Positions 7,801 to 15,244 are shown, numbered from the stretch's first letter. The stretch: 34,087 bases of DNA from Krumholzibacterium sp965370495 (GCA_965370495.1 CBDUUV010000012.1:1-34087), one strand, 5' to 3'. Translations and numbers: made by a program. Notes: generated by a model from the sequence alone, not told the origin.

Positions 7801-8104
7801 GACAAGCCTCTGCCAGCTTGGCGGCTCGGCCCCGAACCCTGTACTGAGTACACTGAAATACTTCAGGGAAGAGTACGAACAGCACATCGAGGAAAAGAAA
7901 TGCGCCGGCGGTATCTGCAAGGCGTTGATCAATTACACTATCAACGCGGACAACTGCACGGGGTGCACACTGTGCGCGATAAACTGCCCGGTCGACGCGA
8001 TCGCTGGCGAGAAAAAACAGGTGCATGTAATAGATGTTGATAAATGTATCAAGTGCGGAATCTGCCTTGAGAGCTGCAACTTTGACGCGGTGGAGGTGAT
8101 ATAA
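4898..8104 (+). CDS. AOR N-terminal domain fused to NuoE-like and NuoF-like (HydC/HydB-type) electron-transfer modules
   Basis: A 1068-residue fusion. Residues ~28-248 are a complete AOR domain 1, the W/Mo-bis-pterin-binding domain (GGKGFDLWL, FSSGPLGGT, GYFGPYLKFAGFDALML, AGRGGIGTVFRNKNLKALVLK). Residues ~275-425 are NuoE/HydC-like with [2Fe-2S] ligands C351, C356, C392 and C396. Residues ~465-550 are a second thioredoxin-like [2Fe-2S] domain (C472, C477, C509, C513). Residues ~560-990 are NuoF with the FMN/NADH loop GRGGGGFPTG (626-635), NADEGDPGAF and a [4Fe-4S] site ESCGKCTAC plus C972. Residues 1020-1060 hold 2x[4Fe-4S]. AOR domains 2 and 3 are missing here and lie on the next gene. The start ATG has AGGAGG upstream; the stop overlaps the next start as TAATG. 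It likely forms one enzyme with the next product, linking W/Mo chemistry to NAD(P)H and probably ferredoxin. Confidence 0.9.
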   Translation: MPENRILKMKEAHRILCEFPFEVIALEKGYANRTLRIDLDKNEISILPVSQQMKDLWTGGKGFDLWLMFQEITADTKWDSHENPITFSSGPLGGTISFPGSGKTIVTAISPLTRSVMDCNVGGYFGPYLKFAGFDALMLIGKAREDSIIIIDAVNGKITIETAPLESIDSHILAEELLEMYSDNELDMRNIASVSAGRGAEHTHMGVLNFSFYDWRRDAPRIKQAGRGGIGTVFRNKNLKALVLKNRQINPAWRIQENKVAKLTTPKEIPVQTCKHEIETIREIIGKWNNDPEYVIEMMQDIQERFRHISRTAIDEICKRTGRQKAHLYHIATFYKTLSLELKGETIIQVCMGTACHVKGSAKILDSFERVLGIGTGGTTPDKKYSLQAVACLGACSIAPVVRIGDEVFGNVQAKDVEKLIEKAALAEKKEACVDKDLKQASRGKIKPEDLEKITAREQKDAAGYKGMLMVCTGTGCVSAKGFDIRDRLMEIIRKKGLEKDFLVVGTGCNGFCAMGPIIVIQPERIFYQKVQDKDLEEIVDSLAEGKTVERLLHKDPVSGVVNEKMEEIGFFSKQQLIALRNKGLVDPENIDHYIARGGYGGLKKVLAEVSPEDVIKEVIASGIRGRGGGGFPTGVKWESGRRAAEERDEEIYVVCNADEGDPGAFMDRSIIETDPHSVIEGMLIGAYAVGAVNGYIYIRKEYPLAMERLKKAIDQCVDYGLLGDDILDSGFSFDIHIHRGAGAFVCGESSALMASMAGRAGEPRAKYVHNVEYGFRDKPTVLNNVETWANIPVIIDKGAEWFAAIGTGDVTGNPWGGSSGTKVFSLVGDVNNTGLVEVPMGISLREIIEEIGGGIPDGREFKAVQTGGPSGGCIPGSKLDMPVDFDSLTEAGSMMGSGGMIVMDDKTCMVDVARYFIDFLMDESCGKCTACREGLHLMNNVLTRICNGEGKAGDIEELEKLCDTVRETSLCQLGGSAPNPVLSTLKYFREEYEQHIEEKKCAGGICKALINYTINADNCTGCTLCAINCPVDAIAGEKKQVHVIDVDKCIKCGICLESCNFDAVEVI

Positions 8105-10104
8105 TGGCTACCGGCAAGATCAGTATCAGTATCGATGGTAAAAAAGTAGAAGTCAAAAAAGGTGTTTACCTTCTGGAAGTCCTCAGGGACAACGGAATCA
8201 TTGTACCAACATTATGTCACCATAAGGACCTTACTCCGCAGGGAATCTGCAGGCTGTGTATCGTGGAAATCGAACAGAAGGGCAAAAAGAAACTCGTCAC
8301 TTCATGCAACTTCCCGGTGCGCAGCGAGATCAAAGTGTTAACAGGCTCCGAGAGAGTGAAGAAGCACCGCAAGACGCTTGCCGAGATGTATCTCGGGCGC
8401 TGGCCTATGGTCCCGGTTATACAAGCGCTCGCCGCTGTCTGCGGCACGGACGACAAGGACAAATACAAAAGTGAACTCACCGACGAGAACCCGAAGGCGT
8501 GTGTTCTCTGTGGACATTGTGTCCGCGCGTGCGATGAATTCATAATGGAACGAATCATCGATTTTGCGGGCCGGGGCATCAAGAGGCATATGACGATGCC
8601 CTTCGGGGAAGTCGATCCACATTGTATCGGCTGCACGTCATGCGCCTATACGTGTCCTACCGAGGCTATAGAAATAGTCGACGACCGGAACCAGCCGGTC
8701 AACCCTCAGTTAATCAGGGATTACGGGATGAAGATCAACGCCGAGATGGCGACCCTGGACAAGGACCAGTGCCGTATGCGGCAGGTCGGCACCGCCAACA
8801 TCGTCGATGTAATGGACGCGTACGACCTCCTTCCAGTACTCAACTACAAGTTTGGTTCGCATCCTGAGACGTACAAGATCGACTCGAAGATACTCAAATC
8901 AGATTATTTTACCCAGAATTCGCCAGACGGCTGCTGGAAAGGCTGTTCGATGGCCTGCGCCAAGACTATCGACGGGTTTGTTCTCAAAACCGGCCCTTAC
9001 AAGGGTGAAGCCGTGCTGGTTGACGGACCTGAATATGAAACAGCCGCCGCGTGTTCGAACATGGGGTGTTTCGATTCGGATTTCGTAGCCGAGTATAACT
9101 TCTATTGCGACACCTACGGTGTGGATACGATCTCGGTCGGCACATGCATGGCTTTCGTGATGGAATCATTCGAAAACGGCGTGATCACCATGGAACATAC
9201 CGGCGGCAAGAATCTGAAGTTCGGCGCGACCGCTGAAGTACTTGAATGCCTGCACGAAATGGCAACAGGTGAAGGTTTCGGCGTCGAAGTAGGTATGGGT
9301 ATCCGATGGCTGAAAGAAAAATGGATCAGGGAACTCGGCGCCGATGCCGCGTTCCTCCAGGATATCGGTATGGAGGTCAAGGGGCTCGAGTATTCCGAAT
9401 ATGTCTGCAAGGAATCTCTTGCCCAGCAGGCCGGATATACCATGGCAGTAAAGGGGCCCCAGCACGACGAAGCATGGCTTATCTTCATGGATATGGTCAA
9501 TAATCAGATCCCCACCTTCGATGACAAGGCAGAGGCTCTGTACTACTATCCGCTGTGGAGGACATGGTTCGGGCTTCACGGCCTCTGCAAACTTCTGTGG
9601 AACGATGTCGTACCACTAAGCAACAAGAATTACAAACCCCAGGAAGCGGCCAAGGTGCCGGATCATGTTGAGGATTTCTTCAAGTTCTTTGAGGGAATGA
9701 CAGGAATACCCCTGGACGAGGAAAAGATGCTCGACCAGTCAGCCAGGGTTCATAATCTCCAGCGGATCATGGTCAGGATGCTCGGGTTCGGTACGCGAAA
9801 AGACGATATGCCTCCGTACAGGGCTGTCGGCCCTGTTACAAAAGAAGAGTATGAATCGCGTGCCGACAAATACTACGACAGGCAGATGAAAGAGCTCATC
9901 GATATCGATCCGGAAGGAAAGAGCACCGTGGAAAAAATGGAGATAACGCGGAAATACCGTATGGAACAATACAACAGCGTGATAGACGCGGCTTACAAGC
10001 GCCGCGGCTGGACCAGAAATGGTGTGCCGACTATCCAGCGCCTGAAGCAACTCGGCATCGACCTGCCCGAGCTTGTCGAGATCATCAAGGATGATCAGGA
10101 ATAA
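8104..10104 (+). CDS. NuoG/HydA-type Fe-S module fused to AOR C-terminal catalytic domains
   Basis: A 666-residue fusion that complements the previous gene. Residues 1-80 are a NuoG-type [2Fe-2S] domain (C38, C49, C52, C68). Two [4Fe-4S] motifs follow (C133/136/139/143 and C174/177/180/184). From about residue 205 to the end it is AOR domains 2 and 3: VGTANIVDVMDAYDLLPVLNY, the cluster motif C277-x3-C281-x3-C285, PEYET (E310), pterin-contact motif DTYGVD (336-341), VKGPQHDEAW and GLHGLC with C495 as the likely fourth cluster ligand. The usual spacing in Pyrococcus AOR is C-x2-C-x3-C, and the second pterin motif is DxxGLC; both differ here. It begins at the ATG sharing one base with the upstream stop, so equal translation of the two chains is likely. 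Substrate is unknown; an aldehyde/carboxylate couple is the family default. Confidence 0.9.
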   Translation: MATGKISISIDGKKVEVKKGVYLLEVLRDNGIIVPTLCHHKDLTPQGICRLCIVEIEQKGKKKLVTSCNFPVRSEIKVLTGSERVKKHRKTLAEMYLGRWPMVPVIQALAAVCGTDDKDKYKSELTDENPKACVLCGHCVRACDEFIMERIIDFAGRGIKRHMTMPFGEVDPHCIGCTSCAYTCPTEAIEIVDDRNQPVNPQLIRDYGMKINAEMATLDKDQCRMRQVGTANIVDVMDAYDLLPVLNYKFGSHPETYKIDSKILKSDYFTQNSPDGCWKGCSMACAKTIDGFVLKTGPYKGEAVLVDGPEYETAAACSNMGCFDSDFVAEYNFYCDTYGVDTISVGTCMAFVMESFENGVITMEHTGGKNLKFGATAEVLECLHEMATGEGFGVEVGMGIRWLKEKWIRELGADAAFLQDIGMEVKGLEYSEYVCKESLAQQAGYTMAVKGPQHDEAWLIFMDMVNNQIPTFDDKAEALYYYPLWRTWFGLHGLCKLLWNDVVPLSNKNYKPQEAAKVPDHVEDFFKFFEGMTGIPLDEEKMLDQSARVHNLQRIMVRMLGFGTRKDDMPPYRAVGPVTKEEYESRADKYYDRQMKELIDIDPEGKSTVEKMEITRKYRMEQYNSVIDAAYKRRGWTRNGVPTIQRLKQLGIDLPELVEIIKDDQE

Positions 10105-10204
10105 CGGCGATCAAGCTGCAAAGCAGCTTCGATGGTTTCAAACCGGCATATGTGATATGTAATTCGTGAGGCCAGGACATGACCGGGTCTCACCGGGGAA
10201 AACA

Positions 10205-10819
10205 ATGGATAAAAAACCTGTTTCTTCTATCTTCGACCGGAATGTCCCTGGTTCGACCGAGAAACTGCGGGGTTCTGTCGTCGGGATCGCCGGCTGTGGA
10301 GGACTCGGGTCGAATGCCGCAGTGGCTCTTGTCCGGGCCGGTATCGGAAAACTTATCCTGGTTGATTTCGATGTCATTGAGCTTTCGAATCTCAACAGGC
10401 AATATTATTTCCAGGCAGATATTGGAAAATCGAAAGTCGATGCTCTGAGTTCGCACCTGCTCAACATCAACCCCGACGTCGTCATAGTGAAACACGATAT
10501 CGAACTGACGCCCGGGGATATCCCTGTTGTCTTTGGTGAAGCGGATCTTCTTATCGAAGCTTTCGACCGAGCCGAAAACAAACACTGGCTGATAGAAACC
10601 TGGTGCAAATCGTTTCCCGAAAAGCCTGTCGTTTGCGCCAGCGGTGTATCGGGGATCGGCAATTCCTCCGCGATAGAGATAAAATCGGCGGGAAATATCT
10701 ATATCATCGGCGATGAAAAAACCGATTCGAGTATAGGCCTCTGTTCCGCCCGCGTGGCAATCGCCGCTAACATGGAAGCCAATATTGCCATTGAGATCCT
10801 GGCTGGCTCAAAGGAATGA
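10205..10819 (+). CDS. ThiF/MoeB-family E1-like adenylyltransferase
   Basis: A 204-residue short E1-like protein. It would adenylate the C-terminal glycine of a ubiquitin-like sulfur carrier, the neighbour MoaD/ThiS-like protein, in the cytoplasm. Visible motifs are the nucleotide-binding GCGGLGSNAAVALVRAG near residues 26-42, the acidic loop VDFDVIELSNLNRQ, EAFDRAENK and CASGVSG. It lacks a rhodanese domain and obvious CxxC zinc pairs, and in length it resembles the short ThiF-type proteins. The start ATG at 10205 follows GGGGAAAA; the frame extends upstream to 10166 without a better site. It ends 3 bp before the carrier gene. Association with AOR genes points to molybdopterin sulfuration; a thiamine role cannot be excluded but no other thiamine genes are present. 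Confidence 0.85.
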   Translation: MDKKPVSSIFDRNVPGSTEKLRGSVVGIAGCGGLGSNAAVALVRAGIGKLILVDFDVIELSNLNRQYYFQADIGKSKVDALSSHLLNINPDVVIVKHDIELTPGDIPVVFGEADLLIEAFDRAENKHWLIETWCKSFPEKPVVCASGVSGIGNSSAIEIKSAGNIYIIGDEKTDSSIGLCSARVAIAANMEANIAIEILAGSKE

Positions 10820-10822
10820 CAG

Positions 10823-11023
10823 ATGATAACAATCAATGACAGAGACAGGATCGACTGGAAATCCGGGATGACCGTTCAGGATATCCTTGACGTGATGGGC
10901 TACGATTACGCGCTCATCACGGTAACCGTGGACGACAGGTTGATCCCCGAAGACGACTACGCGCTTACAACGGTCAATGACGGCGCAGATGTCACGGTTT
11001 TCCACCTGGCACATGGCGGTTAA
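10823..11023 (+). CDS. MoaD/ThiS-like sulfur carrier protein
   Basis: A 66-residue beta-grasp protein ending in HLAHGG, the exposed Gly-Gly tail that becomes a thiocarboxylate and donates sulfur, here most likely to precursor Z to form molybdopterin dithiolene. Residues 15-28 (MTVQDILDVMGYDY) and VNDGADVTVFHLAHGG match the MoaD/ThiS pattern. It lies 3 bp after the E1-like gene, in the same transcript as the AOR chains. MoaE is not in the window. MoaD rather than ThiS is chosen from context. Confidence 0.85.
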   Translation: MITINDRDRIDWKSGMTVQDILDVMGYDYALITVTVDDRLIPEDDYALTTVNDGADVTVFHLAHGG

Positions 11024-11041
11024 GCGCTGTCCCTGAGAAAA

Positions 11042-11075
11042 GGGCCCGCCCGCCAGCATGCTGGCGGGCGGGCCC
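11042..11075. terminator. 34-bp perfect palindrome between convergent genes
   Basis: GGGCCCGCCCGCCAGCA followed immediately by its exact reverse complement, 17 bp per arm with no spacer. It lies 18 bp after the MoaD-like stop and 50 bp before the end of the convergent peptidase gene, so it could end both transcripts. There is no T-run, so it is not a textbook intrinsic terminator. It may instead be a genome-dispersed GC-rich extragenic palindrome. Confidence 0.5.
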
Positions 11076-11124
11076 GGGATTCCTGCCTGTATCCCTGGAT
11101 AGATTATCCTTTTGATCAACCGGT

Positions 11125-13227
11125 CTAGTTAAGACCTCTTTTCCTCAAAAGAGGCTCGATATCAGGGTCAGAGCCCCTGAAATTCCTGTAAAGCACCATC
11201 GGGTCTTCAGAGCCTCCCCTGGCAAGGATATTTTCCCTGAACAAACGGGCCAGTTCTTTGTTGAAGATATCGGTCTCCTTGAAAGCCTGGAATGCGTCCG
11301 CATCCAGCACCTCGGCCCACATATAGCTGAAATACCCTGACGCGTAGCCGCCGTTACCGGAAAAGATATGCTGGAAATATGTGCTCCTGTACCTCGAAAT
11401 GATCTCCGGAATAAGGCCCAGTTCCTCGAAAGCTTTATTCTCGAATTCGATTACATCGTGTTCAACAGCTACTGAAAGCGTATGCCAGTACATATCGAGA
11501 TATGATGCCGCCAGGTATTCCGTCGTGGCAAACCCCTGGTTGAACTTGCTGGTTTTTTTCATCTTTGCAACGAGTTCATCCGGAATAACCTCTCCGGTCT
11601 TGTAATGTCTCGCGTAATGGGCCAGTACTTCGGGTTCACCGGCCCAGTTCTCCATTATCTGTGATGGAAGTTCCACAAAGTCCGTGGCAACGCTTGTTCC
11701 CGACTGACTCGGGTAGATGCAATTCGTCAGAAGCCCGTGAAGGCCGTGCCCGAACTCATGGAACAGGGTCAGAACATCGTCCCAGGTGAGCAGGGCCGGC
11801 TTGTCGCCAGTGGGTTTCTGGAAGTTACCGACATTCGTGATGACAGGAGTCACCATCCTGCCGCCGAGCCTCGACTGTTTCCTGTAGGCACCCATCCACG
11901 CCCCGCTTCTTTTGCTCGCTCTGGGGAAATAATCAGTGTACAGAACCCCGATATGCGATCCGTCAGCTTCCTTGACCTCGAAAACCTTTACATCATCGTG
12001 GTATTTCGGGATGTCCCTGATTTCCTCAAAGGTTATGCCATACAGCTGATTCGCGACCCAGAAAACACCATCGATAACATTTTCGAGCACAAAATACGGT
12101 TTCAGCATCTCCTCATCGAGATCGTACTTTGCTTTCTTGACCTTTTCAGCATAGTACCACCAGTCCCAGCTTTCGAGCTTGAAGTTGTTTCCTTCTTCGT
12201 CGATCATCGCCTGGAGCACCCTGGCTTCTTCCTTTGCTTTTTCCTTTGCGGCCGGCCAGAGCTTACCCAGAAAATCAAACACGTTATCCGGGTTCCTGGA
12301 CATGTTTTCTTCGAGCACAAAATGCGCGTGAGTCCTGTACCCGAGAAGATTCGCTTTCTTGACCCTTAATGCAGCTATCCTCGAAAGGATCTTCTTGTTG
12401 TCCAACTCGTTGTTATTGTCACCTTTGTTATAGTACGCTTTGTATATCTTTTCTCGAAGCTCGCGTCTGTCGGAATACTGGATAAAAGGGATCATACTCG
12501 GTTTGTGGAGAGTGAATACCCATTTTCCTTCATGCCCTCTCCGCACGGCAGTTTCCGCTGCTCCAGCGATGACTCCATCGGGAAGCCCGGCAAGATCAGC
12601 TTTATTATCAATGACAAGTTCAAAAACGTTGTTTTCTTTCAGAACATTCTCGCCAAACTGGATCCCGAGAACGGAAAGCTCCTGGTTGATCTCTCTCAAT
12701 TTTGCTTTACCCTCTTCATCCAGATCAGCACCCCCCCTTACAAAATCCTTGTAATAGTCGTCGAGCAGCCTCTTCTGCTCTCCCGTCAGTTTCAGCTTAT
12801 CCTTTTTCTGATAAACGGCTTTGACTTTTTGAAACAGTTTTTCATTCAGCGAAATATTATCCAGATGCTCAGCAAGCATCGGCCCGGCTCTTTTCGCTAT
12901 GGCCTGCATGGAATCGTTCGTATTGGCTGAATTCAGCGCGAAAAAGACATTGGCTACCCTTGTAAGCAGCTTTCCGGAAGCTTCTATCGCTTCGATTGTA
13001 TTTTCAAATGTCGCCTGTTCGGTATTATCGACTATGTCCGCGATCTCCACATCTTGAAGCCTTATCCCCTCCTGAAATGCTGGAATGTAATGCTCTTCTT
13101 TTATTTTGTCGAATGGAGGCACCCCGAACGGCGTATCAAACTCGGATAAGAACGGGTTCTGAACTTCTGCGGCACAAGAAAGCACGAGCAAAGTCAGTGC
13201 CAGCAAAAGAAATATACGTTTCCGCAT
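11125..13227 (-). CDS. dcp: M3-family zinc metallopeptidase (peptidyl-dipeptidase Dcp-like), lipoprotein
   Basis: A 700-residue M3 peptidase that cleaves dipeptides or short peptides. The zinc motif HEFGH is in TLFHEFGHGLHGLL at about residue 490, and the surrounding M3 signatures NVGNFQKP, TDFVELPSQIMENWA and GNGGYASGYFSYMWAEVLDADAF are intact. The start ATG at 13227 has AAGGAG upstream and yields a lipoprotein signal, MRKRIFLLLALTLLVLSC, so the enzyme is probably anchored outside the cytoplasm. An in-frame start at 13263 would spoil this signal. It stands alone, convergent to the AOR operon. Oligopeptidase A-type activity is an alternative within the same family. The MFS gene upstream on the same strand might import its products. 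Confidence 0.92.
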   Translation of the reverse strand: MRKRIFLLLALTLLVLSCAAEVQNPFLSEFDTPFGVPPFDKIKEEHYIPAFQEGIRLQDVEIADIVDNTEQATFENTIEAIEASGKLLTRVANVFFALNSANTNDSMQAIAKRAGPMLAEHLDNISLNEKLFQKVKAVYQKKDKLKLTGEQKRLLDDYYKDFVRGGADLDEEGKAKLREINQELSVLGIQFGENVLKENNVFELVIDNKADLAGLPDGVIAGAAETAVRRGHEGKWVFTLHKPSMIPFIQYSDRRELREKIYKAYYNKGDNNNELDNKKILSRIAALRVKKANLLGYRTHAHFVLEENMSRNPDNVFDFLGKLWPAAKEKAKEEARVLQAMIDEEGNNFKLESWDWWYYAEKVKKAKYDLDEEMLKPYFVLENVIDGVFWVANQLYGITFEEIRDIPKYHDDVKVFEVKEADGSHIGVLYTDYFPRASKRSGAWMGAYRKQSRLGGRMVTPVITNVGNFQKPTGDKPALLTWDDVLTLFHEFGHGLHGLLTNCIYPSQSGTSVATDFVELPSQIMENWAGEPEVLAHYARHYKTGEVIPDELVAKMKKTSKFNQGFATTEYLAASYLDMYWHTLSVAVEHDVIEFENKAFEELGLIPEIISRYRSTYFQHIFSGNGGYASGYFSYMWAEVLDADAFQAFKETDIFNKELARLFRENILARGGSEDPMVLYRNFRGSDPDIEPLLRKRGLN

Positions 13228-13438
13228 TTTTTCTGCTCCTTTAAGCGATAGGGTAAACAACACTCGGCGGTTCTCCGGCAGAGGAATCGCTTGAATCGCC
13301 AGACGCCACTCTGCAGACCACCTGTCTCTGAACTAAAATAAACAAGCTGCTTTCAAACACAGCGAGGATATTCTAGACCATTTTCAAAAGGGAATCAACC
13401 ATTTTACCCCGTTATTTCATAGCAGGGATTTCGATGCA

Positions 13439-13473
13439 GAATGCGGAGCCGGCATCCTTCCCACTCCGCATTC
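13439..13473 (-). terminator. Stem-loop downstream of the MFS gene
   Basis: GAATGCGGAG (13439-13448) and CTCCGCATTC (13464-13473) form a perfect 10-bp stem with a 15-nt loop, beginning 36 nt after the MFS stop on the minus strand. No T-run follows, so it may be a rho-assisted or RNA-stabilising hairpin. The rest of the gap to the peptidase gene (13228-13438) shows no gene. Confidence 0.45.
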
Positions 13474-13509
13474 AATGATGATATCTCAGTTTTTCGATCG
13501 ACAGAACGA

Positions 13510-15006
13510 TCAGGTTGACCCAATCTGGTTACCTTCATGACTTGTCGGCAGTTCCAATCCATACCCCTGCCGCTTGTCAGCAGCTTTGAGCTTGTAAGCG
13601 AGGAAAATAGAGATCACTCCAAGCCCTACAAGCATCAGAATAGGAATAGTATAGTTATACTGAATTTTGTCCGCCACTCTCCAAACCTCGATCATACCGG
13701 GGATTTCCTGCATCCTTACACCCGCATCGATCAACTCTTCCCGTTTGGCTGCTATCTGCGAAACGACATTCGGATTGACCATATTGAGTACCTTGCCGAT
13801 TCCCCAGAAGAAAACCGCAAGGCCGTAATTCTGAATGGTAAACATCGTCGCATAGGCAGTCCCAAGCCTGTTCTCGGCAACTATCTTGGCGACAGACGGC
13901 CACATCGCGGCGGGAACCAGCGAGAAGGCGATGCCAAGAGCTATCAGCCCAAAATATCCCAGGATAACGTTGTTGAAAACGGAGAGTGAAAGGTGCGCGA
14001 AGATCAGAAGCAGGGACCCTACGATCATCAAAGTAGCAGCTTTGCCCTTTTTATCGACCAGGCTTCCGAAGACCGGGGTAAACAGTATCGTTCCGAGCGG
14101 GATCAGGCTGGTTACTTTGGGGCCATTATGGAAAAATGCATTCGTCTTTTGCCACAACCCCATTCCGGCCAAATCCGGCATGGCGTTTGTAAACCCGAAT
14201 TTATTAATGAGAAGGTCCGGAGCATACATGACAAACGGGAATACTGCCGCGTAAAAAGCCACGCAGAGCAGAGCGATAAACATGAAGGAATGATTAGTGA
14301 GCAAATCGCCGAGATCCCGGAATTTGAACCCGTCGTCTCCTGATGCTGTTATATCTCCCGTCAGCTCTTTCTCCCTCTTATCGAATTTGATGTCGAAGAT
14401 CATATAAGCAAGGAACGCTATTACGGAAATACCGACCAGTGAAGCAGCAAACAGCAGTCCGGTCGACACAGTGTTATTTGCTATATCGATACCAAAGAAG
14501 TTCGCGCCGGCAGAACCGAGTCGGCCGAAGCCAACATTTATGGCCATGGCCAGCGCCAGTTCATATCCTTTGAACCACTTGACTATCGTCCTTGAGACCA
14601 TAACGCAGACGGTCTCGAGACCTGTCCCGAACAGAATCCTTCCAATGATCATCCAGGTGAGCATTGTTTTTTCATCCGACCCGAAGAATCCACTACTGGC
14701 AAGAGCTACTATGAACGCTCCGACACCTGCCAGAATGGCGAAAAATGTACCTGTCTTCCGGATACCCCATTTATCCAGAGCCATTCCGCCCACGATTATC
14801 ATCAGAGCAAGGTTTGCCCATGTGGTCGAAGCCACCAGCATACCGAACTGACCACTGTCAAATCCAAGCTCGCTTTCCATCAAGCTTTTCAGCGGCCCCA
14901 TACAATCCTGGAACCAGTAAGTAGAAAAAAGCAGCGTACTGATCAATATTAGAACAAACCATCGTAAAGCCTTGGAGTCGTTAAGCCTTTTTTGAGCAAG
15001 TTCCAT
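13510..15006 (-). CDS. Major facilitator superfamily transporter
   Basis: A 498-residue inner-membrane protein with about 12 predicted hydrophobic helices split by a charged central loop (FDKREKELTGDITASGDDGFKFRDLGD). MFS loop motifs are recognisable: GGMALDKWGIRKTG after helix 2 and GSLVDKKGKAATL in the second half. The LGTAYATMFTIQNYGLAVFFWGIGKVLN stretch recalls bacterial relatives of the MFSD1 group. The start ATG at 15006 follows AAGGAG. A promoter lies at 15067-15095. Substrate cannot be read from sequence. Proximity to a dipeptide-releasing peptidase makes a peptide cargo possible, but the 282-bp gap argues against a shared transcript. Confidence 0.85.
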   Translation of the reverse strand: MELAQKRLNDSKALRWFVLILISTLLFSTYWFQDCMGPLKSLMESELGFDSGQFGMLVASTTWANLALMIIVGGMALDKWGIRKTGTFFAILAGVGAFIVALASSGFFGSDEKTMLTWMIIGRILFGTGLETVCVMVSRTIVKWFKGYELALAMAINVGFGRLGSAGANFFGIDIANNTVSTGLLFAASLVGISVIAFLAYMIFDIKFDKREKELTGDITASGDDGFKFRDLGDLLTNHSFMFIALLCVAFYAAVFPFVMYAPDLLINKFGFTNAMPDLAGMGLWQKTNAFFHNGPKVTSLIPLGTILFTPVFGSLVDKKGKAATLMIVGSLLLIFAHLSLSVFNNVILGYFGLIALGIAFSLVPAAMWPSVAKIVAENRLGTAYATMFTIQNYGLAVFFWGIGKVLNMVNPNVVSQIAAKREELIDAGVRMQEIPGMIEVWRVADKIQYNYTIPILMLVGLGVISIFLAYKLKAADKRQGYGLELPTSHEGNQIGST

Positions 15007-15066
15007 GGAAGCACTCCTTACGGTGAAAAAGTGACCAGATTTTATTTAGATCTACATATTCGGCGG

Positions 15067-15095
15067 ACAATAAACGAATTGTCAGAATATGTCAA
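15067..15095 (-). promoter_or_regulatory. Promoter of the MFS gene
   Basis: TTGACA (15095-15090), 17-bp spacer, TATTGT (15072-15067; 4 of 6) on the minus strand, about 60 nt before the MFS start. The -35 box is perfect and the spacing ideal. Confidence 0.55.
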
Positions 15096-15151
15096 ATACT
15101 GATACCGGAATAAATAAAAATATATTTCACTGCCGCGTTATAAACAAGATA

Positions 15152-15167
15152 AACAAACCTGTTTGTT
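15152..15167. promoter_or_regulatory. Inverted repeat upstream of the MFS promoter, possible operator
   Basis: AACAAAC-CT-GTTTGTT, two perfect 7-bp arms, about 57 bp upstream of the MFS -35 box. The position fits an activator site. No local regulator is an obvious partner. Confidence 0.35.
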
Positions 15168-15226
15168 CCCGTCGACGCAACACTGCCTGAGGATGAAAGC
15201 CACTCAAAACATGCCTTAAAATCAAT

Positions 15227-15240
15227 CGCCATCAATGGCG
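15227..15240 (-). terminator. Short hairpin after the PH-like gene
   Basis: CGCCAT-CA-ATGGCG forms a 6-bp stem 4 nt after the TAA of the small PH-like gene; on the transcript strand it is followed by ATTGATTTT. A weak intrinsic terminator for the peroxiredoxin/PH-like operon is plausible. Confidence 0.4.
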
Positions 15241-15244
15241 CAGC

